Assembly (NCBI GenBank): GCA_025917655.1
Contig: CP084614.1
Coordinates: forward strand, 124,001-188,000
Reading direction: 5' to 3'
DNA from: Chlorella sorokiniana
Taxonomy: Eukaryota; Chlorophyta; Trebouxiophyceae; Chlorellales; Chlorellaceae
DNA: 64,000 nucleotides
Below are positions 21,974 to 32,066 of this stretch, one piece after another. Within the stretch, counting starts at the first letter, position 1, and the number at the start of each line of letters is the position of its first letter. A program made the translations under genes and the position numbers. Under the pieces are notes generated by a model, which saw only the letters and a list, made by a program, of their open reading frames with translations, did not search any database and was not told the DNA's origin.

Positions 21974-22362
21974 GCCCAGAGATGCGCAAGCTGCTGGCGG
22001 CCCTGAAGGAGAGCAGGGAGTTGGGTTTTCGGGCCACCATCTCCCAGGCCCGATTGCTGCCCATCAAGCACTCCCACGCAGTCATGCTAGTGGTGAGCGG
22101 CGGCCCCTGCTTCGAGATTAGCCAGGCGGTGGTGCGCGCATGGCTGATGTGGCGGCACTACGCCTCTCGGGCGAGCTTGCTGGCAGCGGCCGTGTGGGAG
22201 GTGCTCTCCCCCGCCCAGCTGGCAGCCCTGACTGCTGCATGCAGCAAGGACGCGCTCGATGCCGCGCTGGCGGCCCCCAAAACTTCGGGCGGGGATGCGG
22301 TTGACCCCCGAGGAGCGCGCTTTATCGGCCACGGCGCTCGCAAGTGGAGGCCCACGGCATAG
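21974..22362 (+). CDS. Hypothetical exon(s) with an SQAVVRAWLMWRHYASR motif
   Basis: Not recognised. After an acceptor at 21971-21973 the frame reads MRKLLAALKESRELGFRA, SQARLLPIKHSHAVMLV and FEISQAVVRAWLMWRHYASR, then SLLAAAVWEVLSPAQLAAL, ending in TAG at 22362. The 3' frame may continue differently if one base is missing near 22300, where the +1 frame reads LTPEERALSATALASGG. A related stretch lies on the minus strand near 20.1 kb. Upstream exons are not defined. Confidence is low because the locus is rearranged. Confidence 0.4.
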
Positions 22363-23149
22363 GGCAGGTTGCCACCTGTCGCATGCAACAGCTGTGGTGT
22401 TAACGGCCCGGCACCAGCATCCGAAGCAGCACCTGCGCTGCTGCTGGGGCTGTTGCACTGACTGGCGTCACCTGACGGCGTGCTGCTGCCGACAGAGTGA
22501 TGCTGCCTGTCAGCAAGCACAGCTGTTGTTAGCAGCAGATGTTGCAGTGGCACTGCTGTGACATGCTATTCATGCTATGCATCCCTTCTCTGCCCCACTG
22601 TTATCCCTTGCATTGGCCTTATGCTGCTTCTTGCGGTTTAATCCTCACACTCTAGCGGTTTGCAGCACAGCGGTCCAGAGTGAGTTCAGCCTAACTAAGC
22701 TTGGCGGTGCGGCGCGCAGGGACTGGCGAGGTGCCGGCTGTGCGGTTGGGGCAGGTGGGAAGGTGGGCGGGCTGCTGCAACTGCTCATCATTCTGCCGCG
22801 AAAGCGCCGCCGTCGCCGAGGAGCCCCGCCCGCCGCTTCTTGCTGTTGGAGCCAGCTGAAGCACAGCAGCCCACACGGCTGCAGAGCACATCAGCACCGC
22901 CACAGGCAGCATCGGGAAGGGGGCCTGACCAGTGGGCGGGGCGGAGGGCAGCGGCAAGCAGGACGGGCCCGCAGCATTTTGAAGCAAGCGAGTGGTGCGG
23001 CAGCAGCGCAGACCCGGCAGCATGCGCCGCCTGCCGACGTGGCCCCTCGCAGGGAGCGGAGGAAGCCCCCGCCAGGTGGGGTGGCCTGGCGGGGCGGCCC
23101 AGGCCTTCGCTAAGGACATGCCTCGCTCTGCACCCGAAGCGACATCAAC
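22363..23149. other. No gene recognised
   Basis: GC-rich sequence with overlapping open frames on both strands and no recognisable motif, RNA gene or repeat boundary. Confidence 0.4.
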
Positions 23150-23828
23150 AACCTTGCCCCCCTTTGCTTTGCTCTCTCGTTCACCCACCCAGCGCTGCCC
23201 TCAGCTGCATGCCGCCTCGGCCGGTTTCTCGCAAGGGGGCTGCGTGAGGCTGCACGGCACCCACGCAACCGCCAGGCTTGCACCGCGGCGAGCCCTCCAC
23301 GCCTGTGCGCTGCATGGCGGCGGGCTCGGCCGCCATCTGCATGGTGCCGGGCTCTGCTGCGCGCTGCACAGCCCTTAGCCCGCAGAAGCTGTCCAGCTGG
23401 CAAGGAGTTCGGGCACGCCATCACGACCGCCCGCAGCCGCCGCCAGATGCTGCGCTCGGGCGCTGAAGCCTGCGGGCCGATCCGCGCCTGCGGACAAGAG
23501 GTGGGGTGGCAGCCGCGTGAAGAACGGGCACATCCAGACATCTCCTCAGCACCACAGCTGGCGCGGGCAGCAGCTTGGCGGCAGCAGCAGCCGCCAAGCG
23601 ACTTACCCGGCTCACAAGCGGCCGTTCCCACCCGCTGGGCCCCCAGTCACTCGGCGTCTGGTGACTTCAGCGGCAGGCCGGTCATCAAATGACGGGGCGC
23701 CGATGTGAGGCAAGAGACATGCACCCAACAGGCAGCCCCCACCTTGGGCGCCGCGCCTCCTCGGGTGGCGGGGCAGCCAAGAGTGGCAGCGCAGCCCCGC
23801 TGGGGTCGGGAGCCTCCCAAGCCTCCAT
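23150..23828 (-). pseudogene. Shortened relative of the 26.6-30.4 kb multicopy gene
   Basis: The minus strand starts with ATG at 23828 (MEAWEAPDPSGAALPLLAAP). It keeps the same exon-1 end and donor as the long gene, GCGCCCAAG then GTGGGG (23743). Further down it carries stretches matching the long gene's third exon: AEPAAMQR versus AEPATMQR, and a CKPGG..VQPHAAP segment versus the long gene's YEPGG..VQPHAAAP. The acidic N-terminus is lost and everything after about 23150 is missing, so only the 5' part was copied or kept. Frames are broken repeatedly. Confidence 0.6.
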
Positions 23829-24250
23829 TTCGCCTTGTTGCAGCCGAGCAGCACCGGTGTGCGCCGCTGCTGAGCAGACCGCTACGAGGGAAAACCGCGG
23901 GTCAGATTACGTTCGACAAATCGAGCATCGCACGATGATTTGTCCAATTGACATGAAGAAGAAGCAGCAGACGCGCGAAGCGTAAGCGCACAGTGCCCGT
24001 GAGGGCAGTACGCCGGAGGAACGGGTGCACAGCGAGCCCGCGTCCCGGGCTCCTACGACAAAGCAAAGCAAACAAAGTTTGTCCACGATCGGCAGGCCTC
24101 CGCCGCGCCCTAGCTGTCTGCCGCCGCTCTGCTTGCCCCGCTGTCGCTGCCTAACAGCGGTGCCCGCTGCAGCCGCTGGCGCAGCCGCCTCCGCCGTGGC
24201 TGCCCCCGCCGCCCCTGTCCTTGTTGCTGCCCGCTGTCGCTTACGGGGGG
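23829..24250 (-). promoter_or_regulatory. Upstream region shared with the multicopy gene
   Basis: Sequence before the shortened relative resembles 30417-30900 before the long gene: a GCAGCCG..CACCGGTGTGCGC block directly upstream of the ATG, then AAGCAAAC and a CTCCGCC..GCTCT..GCTG..TGCCGCCGC block. The last block occurs at about 24088, 30669 and 30826. A duplicated promoter and 5' UTR is the simplest reading. Confidence 0.45.
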
Positions 24251-24448
24251 TGCGGCAGCTTGGCCGTGTGCAGCGCCTCCGCGCTGGCGGGCTGCCAGGT
24301 GGCTCCGTAGCGGGGCTGGGCGGCGGCGGCGGCGGCGGCGCCTGCGGCCTGCCGCTCCTGGCCATCCTGCAGCGCATTGTGCAGCAGCGCAGCCGCCTGA
24401 GCAGCCGGAAACCTTCATCTGTTAGCCATGCGTTTTGACTTGACTTGA

Positions 24449-25098
24449 CTGTTACAGAGACCAGGCGCGGTAACGCGCTGGGGACACACAGCAGTGCATC
24501 CCACTAGCTCCAGTACAACATCTAAGCATCGCAGGCGGGCGGGCGGGCAGGGTTGTAAGCACCGGCGCAAGCCGGGGATCGGGCGCAGAGGGCGGTAGGG
24601 GAGCGGAGGGCGCCTGGGAGCACACCCAAAGCACCGCCAGCGAGGCAGCAGACACGGGAAGGCGGGGAGGCAGGGCGCCGGTTACGCATGTGGGCACCAC
24701 CGCACGCCACCGCAGGGCCGCCAGCACGGGTCAGAATGGGGATGGAAAGGGGGAAGGCAGGGCCCCGCAGCAAGGCAGCAGCAGGCCGCTGACAGCCATG
24801 CGACGCAGCCCGCCCGGCACAGTAGCCGGAAGGCGGCCAGACGGGCGGGCGGAAACGACACAGGGCAGGCAGGGGACACTGAAGCGTCATGCAGCAGGTC
24901 AGGCAGGAGAGGAGCAGAGGGGACCAACTGTAAAGGAACGAGATGGGGACGAGGGGCAGGGCCGCCCCGTGGGGCAGGCCCAGCAGGGCGGGCGGGGCAC
25001 AAGCCCTGGGATCAGGCGCTAGGCGTCAGGGAGTGGGGGAGGCCGCAACTGCAGGCGGCCATTTTCTGTGAAAAAGAAGGGGTGTGTGGTGGGGATGC
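24449..25098 (-). repeat. Repeated 3' module, copy 1
   Basis: About 650 bases, highly similar to 25447-26088. On the minus strand the module opens with a splice-acceptor-like CTTCTTTTTCACAG and codes a short tail ending RLQLRPPPLPDA. It runs through a non-coding stretch and ends at TGTAACAG followed by short tandem repeats of AGTCA. The end at a poly(A) signal plus a simple-repeat tail resembles the 3' end of a retroposed element, but no reverse transcriptase is visible. Confidence 0.7.
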
Positions 25099-25426
25099 GG
25101 CCAAGCCAAGCGGCAGGCGCCAGGTCCAGGGCATGAAAATCAGCAAGGAGAGACCAAAACGCACCGACCGCCGAGCGGCAGGCGGCGGGGAGGGGGCCTG
25201 GGGGGCTGAGGCAGCGGGGCCGGGGCGCTGCCGGCTCGCGCGGGGCGGGGGGCTCCTGGCTGGCGGCGGCCGAAGCCGCCGCGCCAGGGGGCTCAGGAGG
25301 CTGGGGCTGCCGCAGGAAGCCGTCAAGTGAGCGCTGGACGAGGCGGGGCTGCTGCTGCTGCTGCTGCTGCTGCTCGCTCCGGCGCCGCAGCGCCGCCGCA
25401 GCCAGAGAACGCCGGCCACGGTCCAT
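25019..25426 (-). CDS. Hypothetical 135-residue protein with poly-Gln and a PIP-box-like motif
   Basis: Minus-strand frame from ATG at 25426: MDRGRRSLAAAALRRRSEQQ, a Gln run, then LVQRSLDGFLRQ, a Pro/Ala-rich linker, and the shared module tail RLQLRPPPLPDA. The motif QRSLDGFL approximates the PCNA-interacting Q-x-x-L-x-x-F-F pattern, which may be chance. The ATG sits about 20 bases after the end of module copy 2. It may be the remainder of a longer gene whose 5' end was cut by that copy. Confidence 0.35.
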   Translation of the reverse strand: MDRGRRSLAAAALRRRSEQQQQQQQQPRLVQRSLDGFLRQPQPPEPPGAAASAAASQEPPAPREPAAPRPRCLSPPGPLPAACRSAVGAFWSLLADFHALDLAPAAWLGRIPTTHPFFFTENGRLQLRPPPLPDA

Positions 25427-25446
25427 GCGTGACTGGTGACTGGTGA

Positions 25447-26088
25447 CTGTTACAGAGGCGAGGCGCGGTAACGCGCTGGGGGCACACAGCAGTGCACCCC
25501 ACTAGCTCCGGTACAACATCTAAGCATCGCAGGCGGGCGGGCGGGCGGGGTGTAAGCACCGGCCAAGCCGGGGATCGGGCGCAGGGGGCAGCAGGGGAAC
25601 GGAGGGCGCCTGGGAGCACACCCAAAGCGCCGCCAGCGAAGCAAATGACACAGGAAGGCGGGGAGGCAGGGCGCCGGTTACGCATGTGGGCACCATCGCA
25701 CGCCACCGCAGGGCCGCCAGCACGGGTCAGAATGGGGATGGAAAGGGGGAAGGTGGGGCCCCGCAGCAAGGCAGCAGCAGGCCGCTGACAGCCACGCGCC
25801 GCGGCCCGCCCCGGCACAGTAGCCGAGAGGCGGCCAGACGGGCGGGCGGAAACGACACAGGGCAGGCAGGGGACACTGAAGCGTCATGCAGCGGGTCAGG
25901 CAGGAGAGCAGCAGAGGGGACCAACTGTAAAGGAACGAGATGGGGACGAGGGGCAGGGCCGCCCCGCAGGCCCAGCAGGGCGGGCGGGGCACAGGCCCTG
26001 GGATCAGGCGCTAGGCATCAGGGAGCGGGGGAGGCCGCAACTGCAGGCGGCCATTTTCTGTGAAAAAGAAGGGGTGTGTGGTGGGGAT
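25447..26088 (-). repeat. Repeated 3' module, copy 2
   Basis: Same module as 24449-25098, in the same orientation and with scattered substitutions. It ends at TGTAACAG followed by three AGTCACC-type units. Beyond its start the upstream sequence differs from copy 1: here it reads NRFAVLVGGESMDADVEELA on the minus strand. Confidence 0.7.
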
Positions 26089-26590
26089 GCAGCTGCAGCT
26101 GCGGCGGCAACGGCTGCCTCCGCCAGCTCCTCCACGTCGGCATCCATGGACTCCCCGCCCACCAGCACCGCAAAGCGATTGGGGCTGGGGCGGGGGCTGG
26201 GGCGGGGCCGGGGCCAGCGGCTGACTGGCCAGGCAAGACACGGCGGGGCTTGGAGATGATGGGGCCAGCCCGGATGGCAGCGCGTTTTTTCAGTCCCAAA
26301 GAGGCCGGCTGCACTTCTCCCTGCAGTCGGAAGCAAAAGTGAAGCAGGTGGGCGGGTGTGCTTGCCTGGTCCTCTTACCCAGCCACCCGGAGAGTGGCCC
26401 ACAGGGTGGTGCGTGCCCATGGCCGCATGCGCCGCTCTCCCGCTCTGCAACGGGAAGGGGAAGCCAAGTCAGCATCTTCAAGGCAGGCAGGCAGCGGCGG
26501 CGTGGCACGGGGTGGGAGGTGGTGATCGGTGCCCGAAGCATGAGCACCGATCATCAGCTCCCTGAAAAAAAAAATGAAAAGAGAGAAAGA
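26089..26590 (-). other. Possible exons upstream of module copy 2
   Basis: The minus strand offers acceptors and in-frame pieces (LGLKKRAAIRAGPIISKPRR, NRFAVLVGGESMDADVEELA) leading into module copy 2. They could be 3' exons of the long minus-strand gene that ends at 26631, or a separate truncated gene. No domain is recognised. Confidence 0.3.
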
Positions 26591-26630
26591 TAGGATGGTG
26601 AGGGTGGACTGTAAGGCCGCTCAGGCCACG

Positions 26631-29600
26631 CTACTCGATCCACCAACTCCAACGAGTGCGCTTGGCAGGACGCCGCACAGGTGGCGCAGGCGTTGCGAGC
26701 TGGGCAGGGCCTTGCGGCTGACCGCTCGCTGCCGCGGCCTCGGACGCCTGCTGCTGCAGCTGGGCCTGCTGTTGCTCTTGCTGCTGGTGGGGCTGCTGCT
26801 CCTGTTCAATCTGCTGCTGGGCCTGCTGTTGCTCTTGCTGCTGCTGGGCCTGCTGTTGCTCTTGCTGCTGGTGGGGCTGCTGCTCCTGTTCAATCTGCTG
26901 CTGGGCCTGCTGTTGCTCTTGCCGCTGCTGCTTTTGTTCACGCTGCTGCTGCTCTGCCGCTGGAGAGTCCTCCCGCCCCGTCACCCTGCGCTTGCCAGCG
27001 GGGCTCGGCTCAGCTGCCGGCTTGCTGCGCTTGCGGCCCTTGCCCTTCGCTGGCTTCTTGACCACTGCACCTGCCGCCGCCGCCGCCGCGTGCCGCGCGG
27101 CTGCGGCCTCCGGCCCGCACTGCCGCGCATAATGCAGCGCTGCCTGGAACCTGGCCTCCAAAGCCTCGGAGAAGACAGGGGTGTGGGTGAAGCGCTCCTT
27201 GCTGGCCGAGCGGCTGGCGCTGCCGCTGTCCTGCGCGTCTTTGTGCGCTGCGCCCGCTTGCTGTAGGCCTTCAGGCGGCCGGGCGTACACGATGCTGCGC
27301 AAGGCCCGCTCTGTGAAGCGGCCTTGCGCGAGCGTCGAGTTCAGCCGCTTCTTGTGCCAGTCCTTCTCCTCCTCGCTCTGTTTGTGCCCTTTCAGCAGCT
27401 TGCACCCGCCAAAGCAAGGCTGCGGCCTGGGCGGCTGCGCCTCGTCGTTGAGGGCGGCACCCATGCCCGCCAGCACCGCGCAGTTTGGGCAGTCAATCGC
27501 CATCCTGGCCTTGACTGCACAAGGGGTCAAAGGAATGGGCATCTCAAGGGCGGGCAATGCAACTGAAATGCTCTGCCACTGGCTGCGCAGCCCCGTGCAG
27601 CCCCATGGACGTGCATTGGCAGAATTGCTGGCTGTTGCGCACAACGGGGCTCCTCCTCACCGCTGGCGTCCCACGAGTCTTGCTTGCACGCCCCTTTGCC
27701 TTCCTCGGCGCACGTGCGGCCTCCCTTCTTGCCTGCAGCGAAAACATGGGGCGGCGGCGTTGACCAGGCAGCCTGCCCAGCAGCGGTTGGATGCCTCACA
27801 GGGCACACATCACCCAGAAGGCGTTCACCCAAGACATGCTGCACAGCCTCACCTCCCAGCTGCCAGCCGGTCATGGGCACGGCGCCCTCAGTGTCCTCGT
27901 GCACCCTTGCTAACGTCTGTGGGTCCACGTGCACAACCGCGTCGCCAGACACTGCAGGAAGGAGCAAAGGGCACGCGTGGCTTAAAAAGAGAGCTGCGAA
28001 CTTTTGTGAAGGCACAACCCCGCGATCAGAACAGGAATTCTGTTGCTGCTGCTTCAGCACCCCTGCACAGCTTACCCATCAGGCTGGGGTCGGCGATGAA
28101 CTGCTCTGTCCTGCTGTCGCCGCCGCGGGAACCGGACAGCTGCTTCCAAAGATCGCGGCAAGCCAGCTGGACCGTGCCATCAGCCAGAAGCTCCTTGGCG
28201 GCGGGCTGCACGGCCTGCCAGCGCGCCGACTGCCATCGCAGCGGGTCCACGGCTGCTGCGCCGGAGGCTGCCTGGGAGTCGATGAGGCTGAGCTGCTCTC
28301 GCACCGCCGCAGCGCCCTCACCAAAGGCCAACGTCATGACGGCATCAAAATGGGCGGAGGGCATGCCTCGCGCCTGCCAGCGGTGCAGCGCTCGGCACAT
28401 CTCTGCCTTGGCCGGCTGGTGGCCGCGGGCGGCATCCAGCACAAACAGCAAGCTCTGGGCCCCAGGGTAACCCTTGAGGGTGCCATCTGCGCAGGCGGGG
28501 CGTAGGGTAGAAGGGCGATGAGTGAAAGCTCAAACTGGGCCTGGCGGCCCCCCCCAAACCCCCAAACTCCAAACCCCACCTTCCACTCCCCACACACACA
28601 TCAACATGCACAACCACAAACATCCAAGCGCGCGCCGACCTGGGTACAGCTCGGCGACCCTGGCGCGCTCGGGCGCCATTCCGCCGCACGGCGTTTGCCG
28701 CCGCAGCAACCTGCTGCAGCATTGCTGCCACGCTGGCGGGCTGCAGCTGCTGCTCCCACACTGCCTGCTGCTCCGGGTCGTCCAGCCCGGCAGCTGCTCG
28801 CAGCCGCCGCGCCTCCGCCTCGTCGCTGCGCAGCAGCCACGCCAGCCACACCAGGTACAACGCTTCCGGGTGTGTGATGTCGACCGGCTGCTCACGAAGG
28901 TGGGCGGCGCAGAATGCACGCAGCCAGGCGAGGCGGCGCTGCCGCGCAAACGAGAGAAGCGCAAAGTGGTCGCCCAGCGGCAGGTGCGCCGCGGGCGGCC
29001 GGCGGCTGAAAGCGCCGTGCTCGGTGCGCCGCACGTGCAGCTGGGCCGGCAGCTCGCCCAGCTGCTGGCCTGACGCCGTCTGCTGCCGGATCAGCTCCTC
29101 AAAGCGCTGGGCCGCCGCCTGCACCGCCTCCTCCTCGCTGTCGCCCTCTGCCAGCACGTCGCGCGCGAGCGTGATCGCCCACCGCTCGCACAGCGGCACG
29201 CCGTGGTAGGCCGCCACCTCGCTGGCGCGGCGGGTGCCGGCCGCCTCGGACGGCGCCTCGCCCGCGCGGCGCGGCCGAGCAGTAGGATGGTGCCGTGCGG
29301 CTCTTCCAGGGTGCTGGAGGGGCCCCTGCCCAGTCGGAGCGAAAAATTGCTGCCGCCAGCAGGGCACAAGCGCACCAGCAGCTGCACCTTGTGCCAGCGC
29401 CGCGCCCTGTCGAGTTGCACGCCGCCGTGCCCGACGCCCCCGCTACGCGGTGCTCGCGCTGCGAGCTGTGCCCGTGTTCGCCCAAGCAGCCGGCGTTGGG
29501 GGCGTACACGGATGCCCACATGCAACTCCCCTCCTTCCAGCGCAGGCGCGGGCTGCCTGCCACGGCCTCCTCCATCAGCCGCACGTGCGGCGCTACCAGC

Positions 29601-30416
29601 GGGTGGTGGCGCAGCTGCGCCATGCAGTAGTGCTCCACCACATGGCGCCCGCCGCTGCAGCCCATCTTGCCCAGGGGGTCAGGGCCGCCGCCGCCTGCAC
29701 AAACTCCACCATCTGCTCCTCGCTGGGGGCCGCCGCGTGAGGCTGCACGACGGCCGCGCAGATGCCGCGCAGCGGCCGCCAGCCGCCGCCGGGCTCGTAC
29801 CGCAGCGAGCCTCCCCGCCCCGCGCTGCATGGTGGCTGGCTCGGCCGCCACCTGCGCAGCGCGCGCGCGCGCGTCTGCTGTCCAGCTGGCGATGGGTGCG
29901 GGCACGCCGGCGTGGCCGCCAGCGGCCGCCTCCAGCTGCTGCGCTTCGGCGCGGAAGGCGGCGGCCCATTCTGCGGGTGTTGGGTGGGAAAGGTGGGGTC
30001 GCACGGTGCGATGGGCGCACCCGAAAAGCACACCTGGCGGCATCAAACAGCTGCAGCCACGGCAGCCCGCTCACCGAGCTCAGCAGGGGCCGTCTTCGCG
30101 TGCTGGCACCACGCCTCCCACCCGCTCAGCGTCTGCAGGTGAGAAGCCAGAGTCAGGACTGTCATTGCAAGACGGATGAAGCAGGCCCCACCAGCACTGC
30201 GCCCACAAGGGCTGGCCCCACCTTGGGCGCCGCGCCGCCTGGCCCTCCTTCCTCTTCTTCCTCCTGCTCCTCCTCCTCCTCGATGTCGCTCATTAGGAGG
30301 GGCGGAGCTTCTTCGTCAAGCTCCTCCTCCTCCTCGTCAGGCTCCTGCCGCATGTCCGGGGGACCATTGGGCAGCAGTGCAGCCCTGCTAGGGTTGGAGA
30401 CCTCTGAAGCATCCAT
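26631..30416 (-). CDS. Multicopy gene: acidic N-terminus, possible 2OG-Fe(II) oxygenase-like core, Cys motif, poly-Gln tail
   Basis: Minus-strand exons read as 30416-30222, 30132-30075, 29970-28640 (probably with indels or unrecognised introns), 28486-28076, 27951-27853, 27732-27661 and 27514-26631. The N-terminus is very acidic (runs of Glu/Asp). The third exon holds CMWASVYAPNAGCLGEHGHS, NFSLRLGRG, HGTILLLG and YHGVPLCERWAITLARD. That order (His-rich turn, HG-LLLG, HGVP, then R-W-A-I-T-L) is reminiscent of AlkB or TET/JBP-type dioxygenases, but the usual H-x-D is replaced by HGH, so this is only a suggestion. Later exons hold DCPNCAVLAG and PCFGGCKLL (possible zinc site). The last exon ends in a long Gln-rich tail with a duplicated QQIEQEQQPHQQQ unit. 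A 5' relative at 23.15-23.83 kb and fragments at 36.84-37.94 kb show it is repeated, so it may belong to a mobile or expanded family. Confidence 0.55.
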
Positions 30417-30900
30417 TCCTGCTTGCTGCAGCCGGGCACCACCGGTGTGCGCTCACGTCGGCAGTAAGGGGGAACCCGTAGGTCGGAATACGTTCTGGCA
30501 ATTGTAGAATTCCTCTCAGGCGTTTGTCGTAGTGATAGAACATTGGAAAAAGGAGCAGAAGAAGCGGGGCGTATTTGCGCGAGGGCACTACGCAGTAGAA
30601 CCGGGGTTTATGGAGAGCTCGCGCCTGGCTCTGACAACCAAGCAAACACAAACGAGGAGCGAGAGAATCGGTCAGGACCTCCGCCTCGCTCTTGCTGTGT
30701 GCCGCCGCCGCCCGCTGCCGCCTCAGGGCAGCCGCTGTTCCTTTTCCTCTCCTCAAAGCTTCACCTGTCCAGGGTAGTGTCGCAACCATTATCCGCGTTT
30801 GCTGGCCCTCCATTACACAAAGCTCAGAATCGACCAGGAACTCCGCCTCGCTCTAGCTGCCTGCCGCCGCTGCCGCCGGCAACCTTCAAACTCGGCGTGC
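30417..30900 (-). promoter_or_regulatory. Promoter/5' region of the multicopy gene
   Basis: Non-coding stretch upstream of the minus-strand ATG. It shares blocks with 23829-24250 and carries two internal copies of a CTCCGCCTCGCTCT..GCTG..TGCCGCCGC block (about 30669 and 30826). No TATA box was recognised. Confidence 0.4.
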
Positions 30901-31110
30901 GCTTGGCGGAGGCAGCTGTAGCAGCTACTACTTCAGCAGCTACATTTCGCCCCCAGGTCAGAGCAAATGCGCCCCTCCCCCCCACCACCACCACCACTAC
31001 CCCCCACACACACACATCCTTTCCGGGTTTCAGTGCTGGAGGTTTCAATATGCTTGGCAGGCGAAAAAGAGGAAAAACAAGAGAAGAAGGTAAAGTCGTC
31101 ATCAAAAATG

Positions 31111-31114
31111 AAAA
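31111..31114 (-). terminator. Pol III terminator of tRNA-Ile
   Basis: The plus strand reads AAAA, so the minus strand has TTTT one base after the tRNA 3' end, with a second T run just beyond. Confidence 0.75.
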
Positions 31115-31115
31115 T

Positions 31116-31190
31116 GGTTCCTACCAGGCTCGAACTGGTGACCTTCCGCTTATTAGACGGATGCTCTGAGACCGACTGAGCTAAGGAACC
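31116..31190 (-). tRNA. tRNA-Ile(AAT), intronless
   Basis: On the minus strand the gene folds into a full cloverleaf. The acceptor stem GGTTCCT pairs with AGGAACC (seven pairs). The D stem is GCTC/GAGC. The anticodon stem TCCGT/GCGGA encloses loop CTAATAA with anticodon AAT. The T stem ACCAG/CTGGT carries loop TTCGAGC, matching box B. The discriminator base is A, as usual for tRNA-Ile. It is 75 bases, with no intron and no encoded CCA. Confidence 0.95.
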
Positions 31191-31678
31191 TTTGTCCGAT
31201 CCCTACGGCGATGTTTCGATTTCTAGCTGTCAGCTACTGATACCGGTTACATGATACTGACAATTTTCGTCAATATATAAACCTGAAACCTTTGTTTTGA
31301 ACAACCACAAACGCTTTTTTTTTTCTCTTTATTCGCCTTTCCTTTCCTGCCGTGCCATTTCGTTGTTGCTGAAGAGCTGCGTACACCACATCAATGCAGC
31401 TGGCGGCCCTGTCAGCCATGGCCCTATACGCCCTTCCCGCCACAATGGTTATAGTGTTGCGCGACATTGTTGCCATTTCGGTGGGGTGGAACAGAAGCAA
31501 TACGATCATGACACAAGAAGCAGGAGTCAAGACCCTTTGATGGCGTGCTTCTGCTGCCGCTCCTAGGCGGCCGCCGTCGCCCTACAACATCGCACCTGAT
31601 GTGCTGAGCCCAAAAGACAGCATCAATTTACAGCGACGTGAAGCGACTGCAACAAACACTGCCGCCTTTCTACAACCC
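31191..31678. other. AT-richer spacer after the tRNA
   Basis: Base composition is clearly more AT-rich than elsewhere and a TATATAAA lies near 31274. No conserved frame was seen on either strand. Confidence 0.45.
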
Positions 31679-32066
31679 TGGACTGGGAGGGCAGGGAGGG
31701 TTTTGCGGCAGAGCAGCGGCATTCTAACACTGATGACAGCTACCTTCTAGAGCATCCATCTAGACTAGAGAGACAAACTCCTCTCTACTAGCCTGGAGCT
31801 TTGCGGCGCAGATGCCTGAGCATGATGTCGTGCTCAGGCCCAGGACCTAGAGGAGGGGGCGAAAGAGGCAGCAGCAGCACTGCACAGCAGCGCAGCCCTC
31901 GGGGGTGGGCCCTCGGGCGCGGCGGTTCGGGCGAGCGGGTTGTTGCCTTCTGCAAGCAGGGCGGGCACCTGACCCACGTCGTGCTGCTAGATGCTGGACA
32001 CATGGTGCCTCGCGACGCGCCCGCTTCATGCTGGGGAGCTGGCTGGCGGAGGTTCTCAAGTAGGGC
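31679..32066 (+). pseudogene. Decayed copy of the carboxypeptidase last exon (copy B)
   Basis: Two separated pieces match the end of the S10 gene: 31679-31725 (GACTGGGAGGGCAGGGAGGG and on) and about 31840-32066, reading VVAFCKQGGHLTHVVLLDAG then HMVPRDAP. The part encoding the catalytic His is kept but all earlier exons are absent and the middle is deleted. The 3' flank also matches that of the intact gene, so a block including the downstream intergenic DNA was duplicated. Confidence 0.85.

Noticed and set aside
21205-22077. Long minus-strand open frame (290 codons)
   Set aside because: It has no recognisable motif, overlaps a plus-strand stretch with exon-like boundaries and a duplicated motif, and long open frames on the wrong strand are common in GC-rich DNA.
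24449-26088. The two 650-base direct repeats as LTRs of one element
   Set aside because: They enclose only about 350 bases, contain a splice acceptor and a coding tail, and lack LTR end and primer-binding features. A repeated 3' module fits better.
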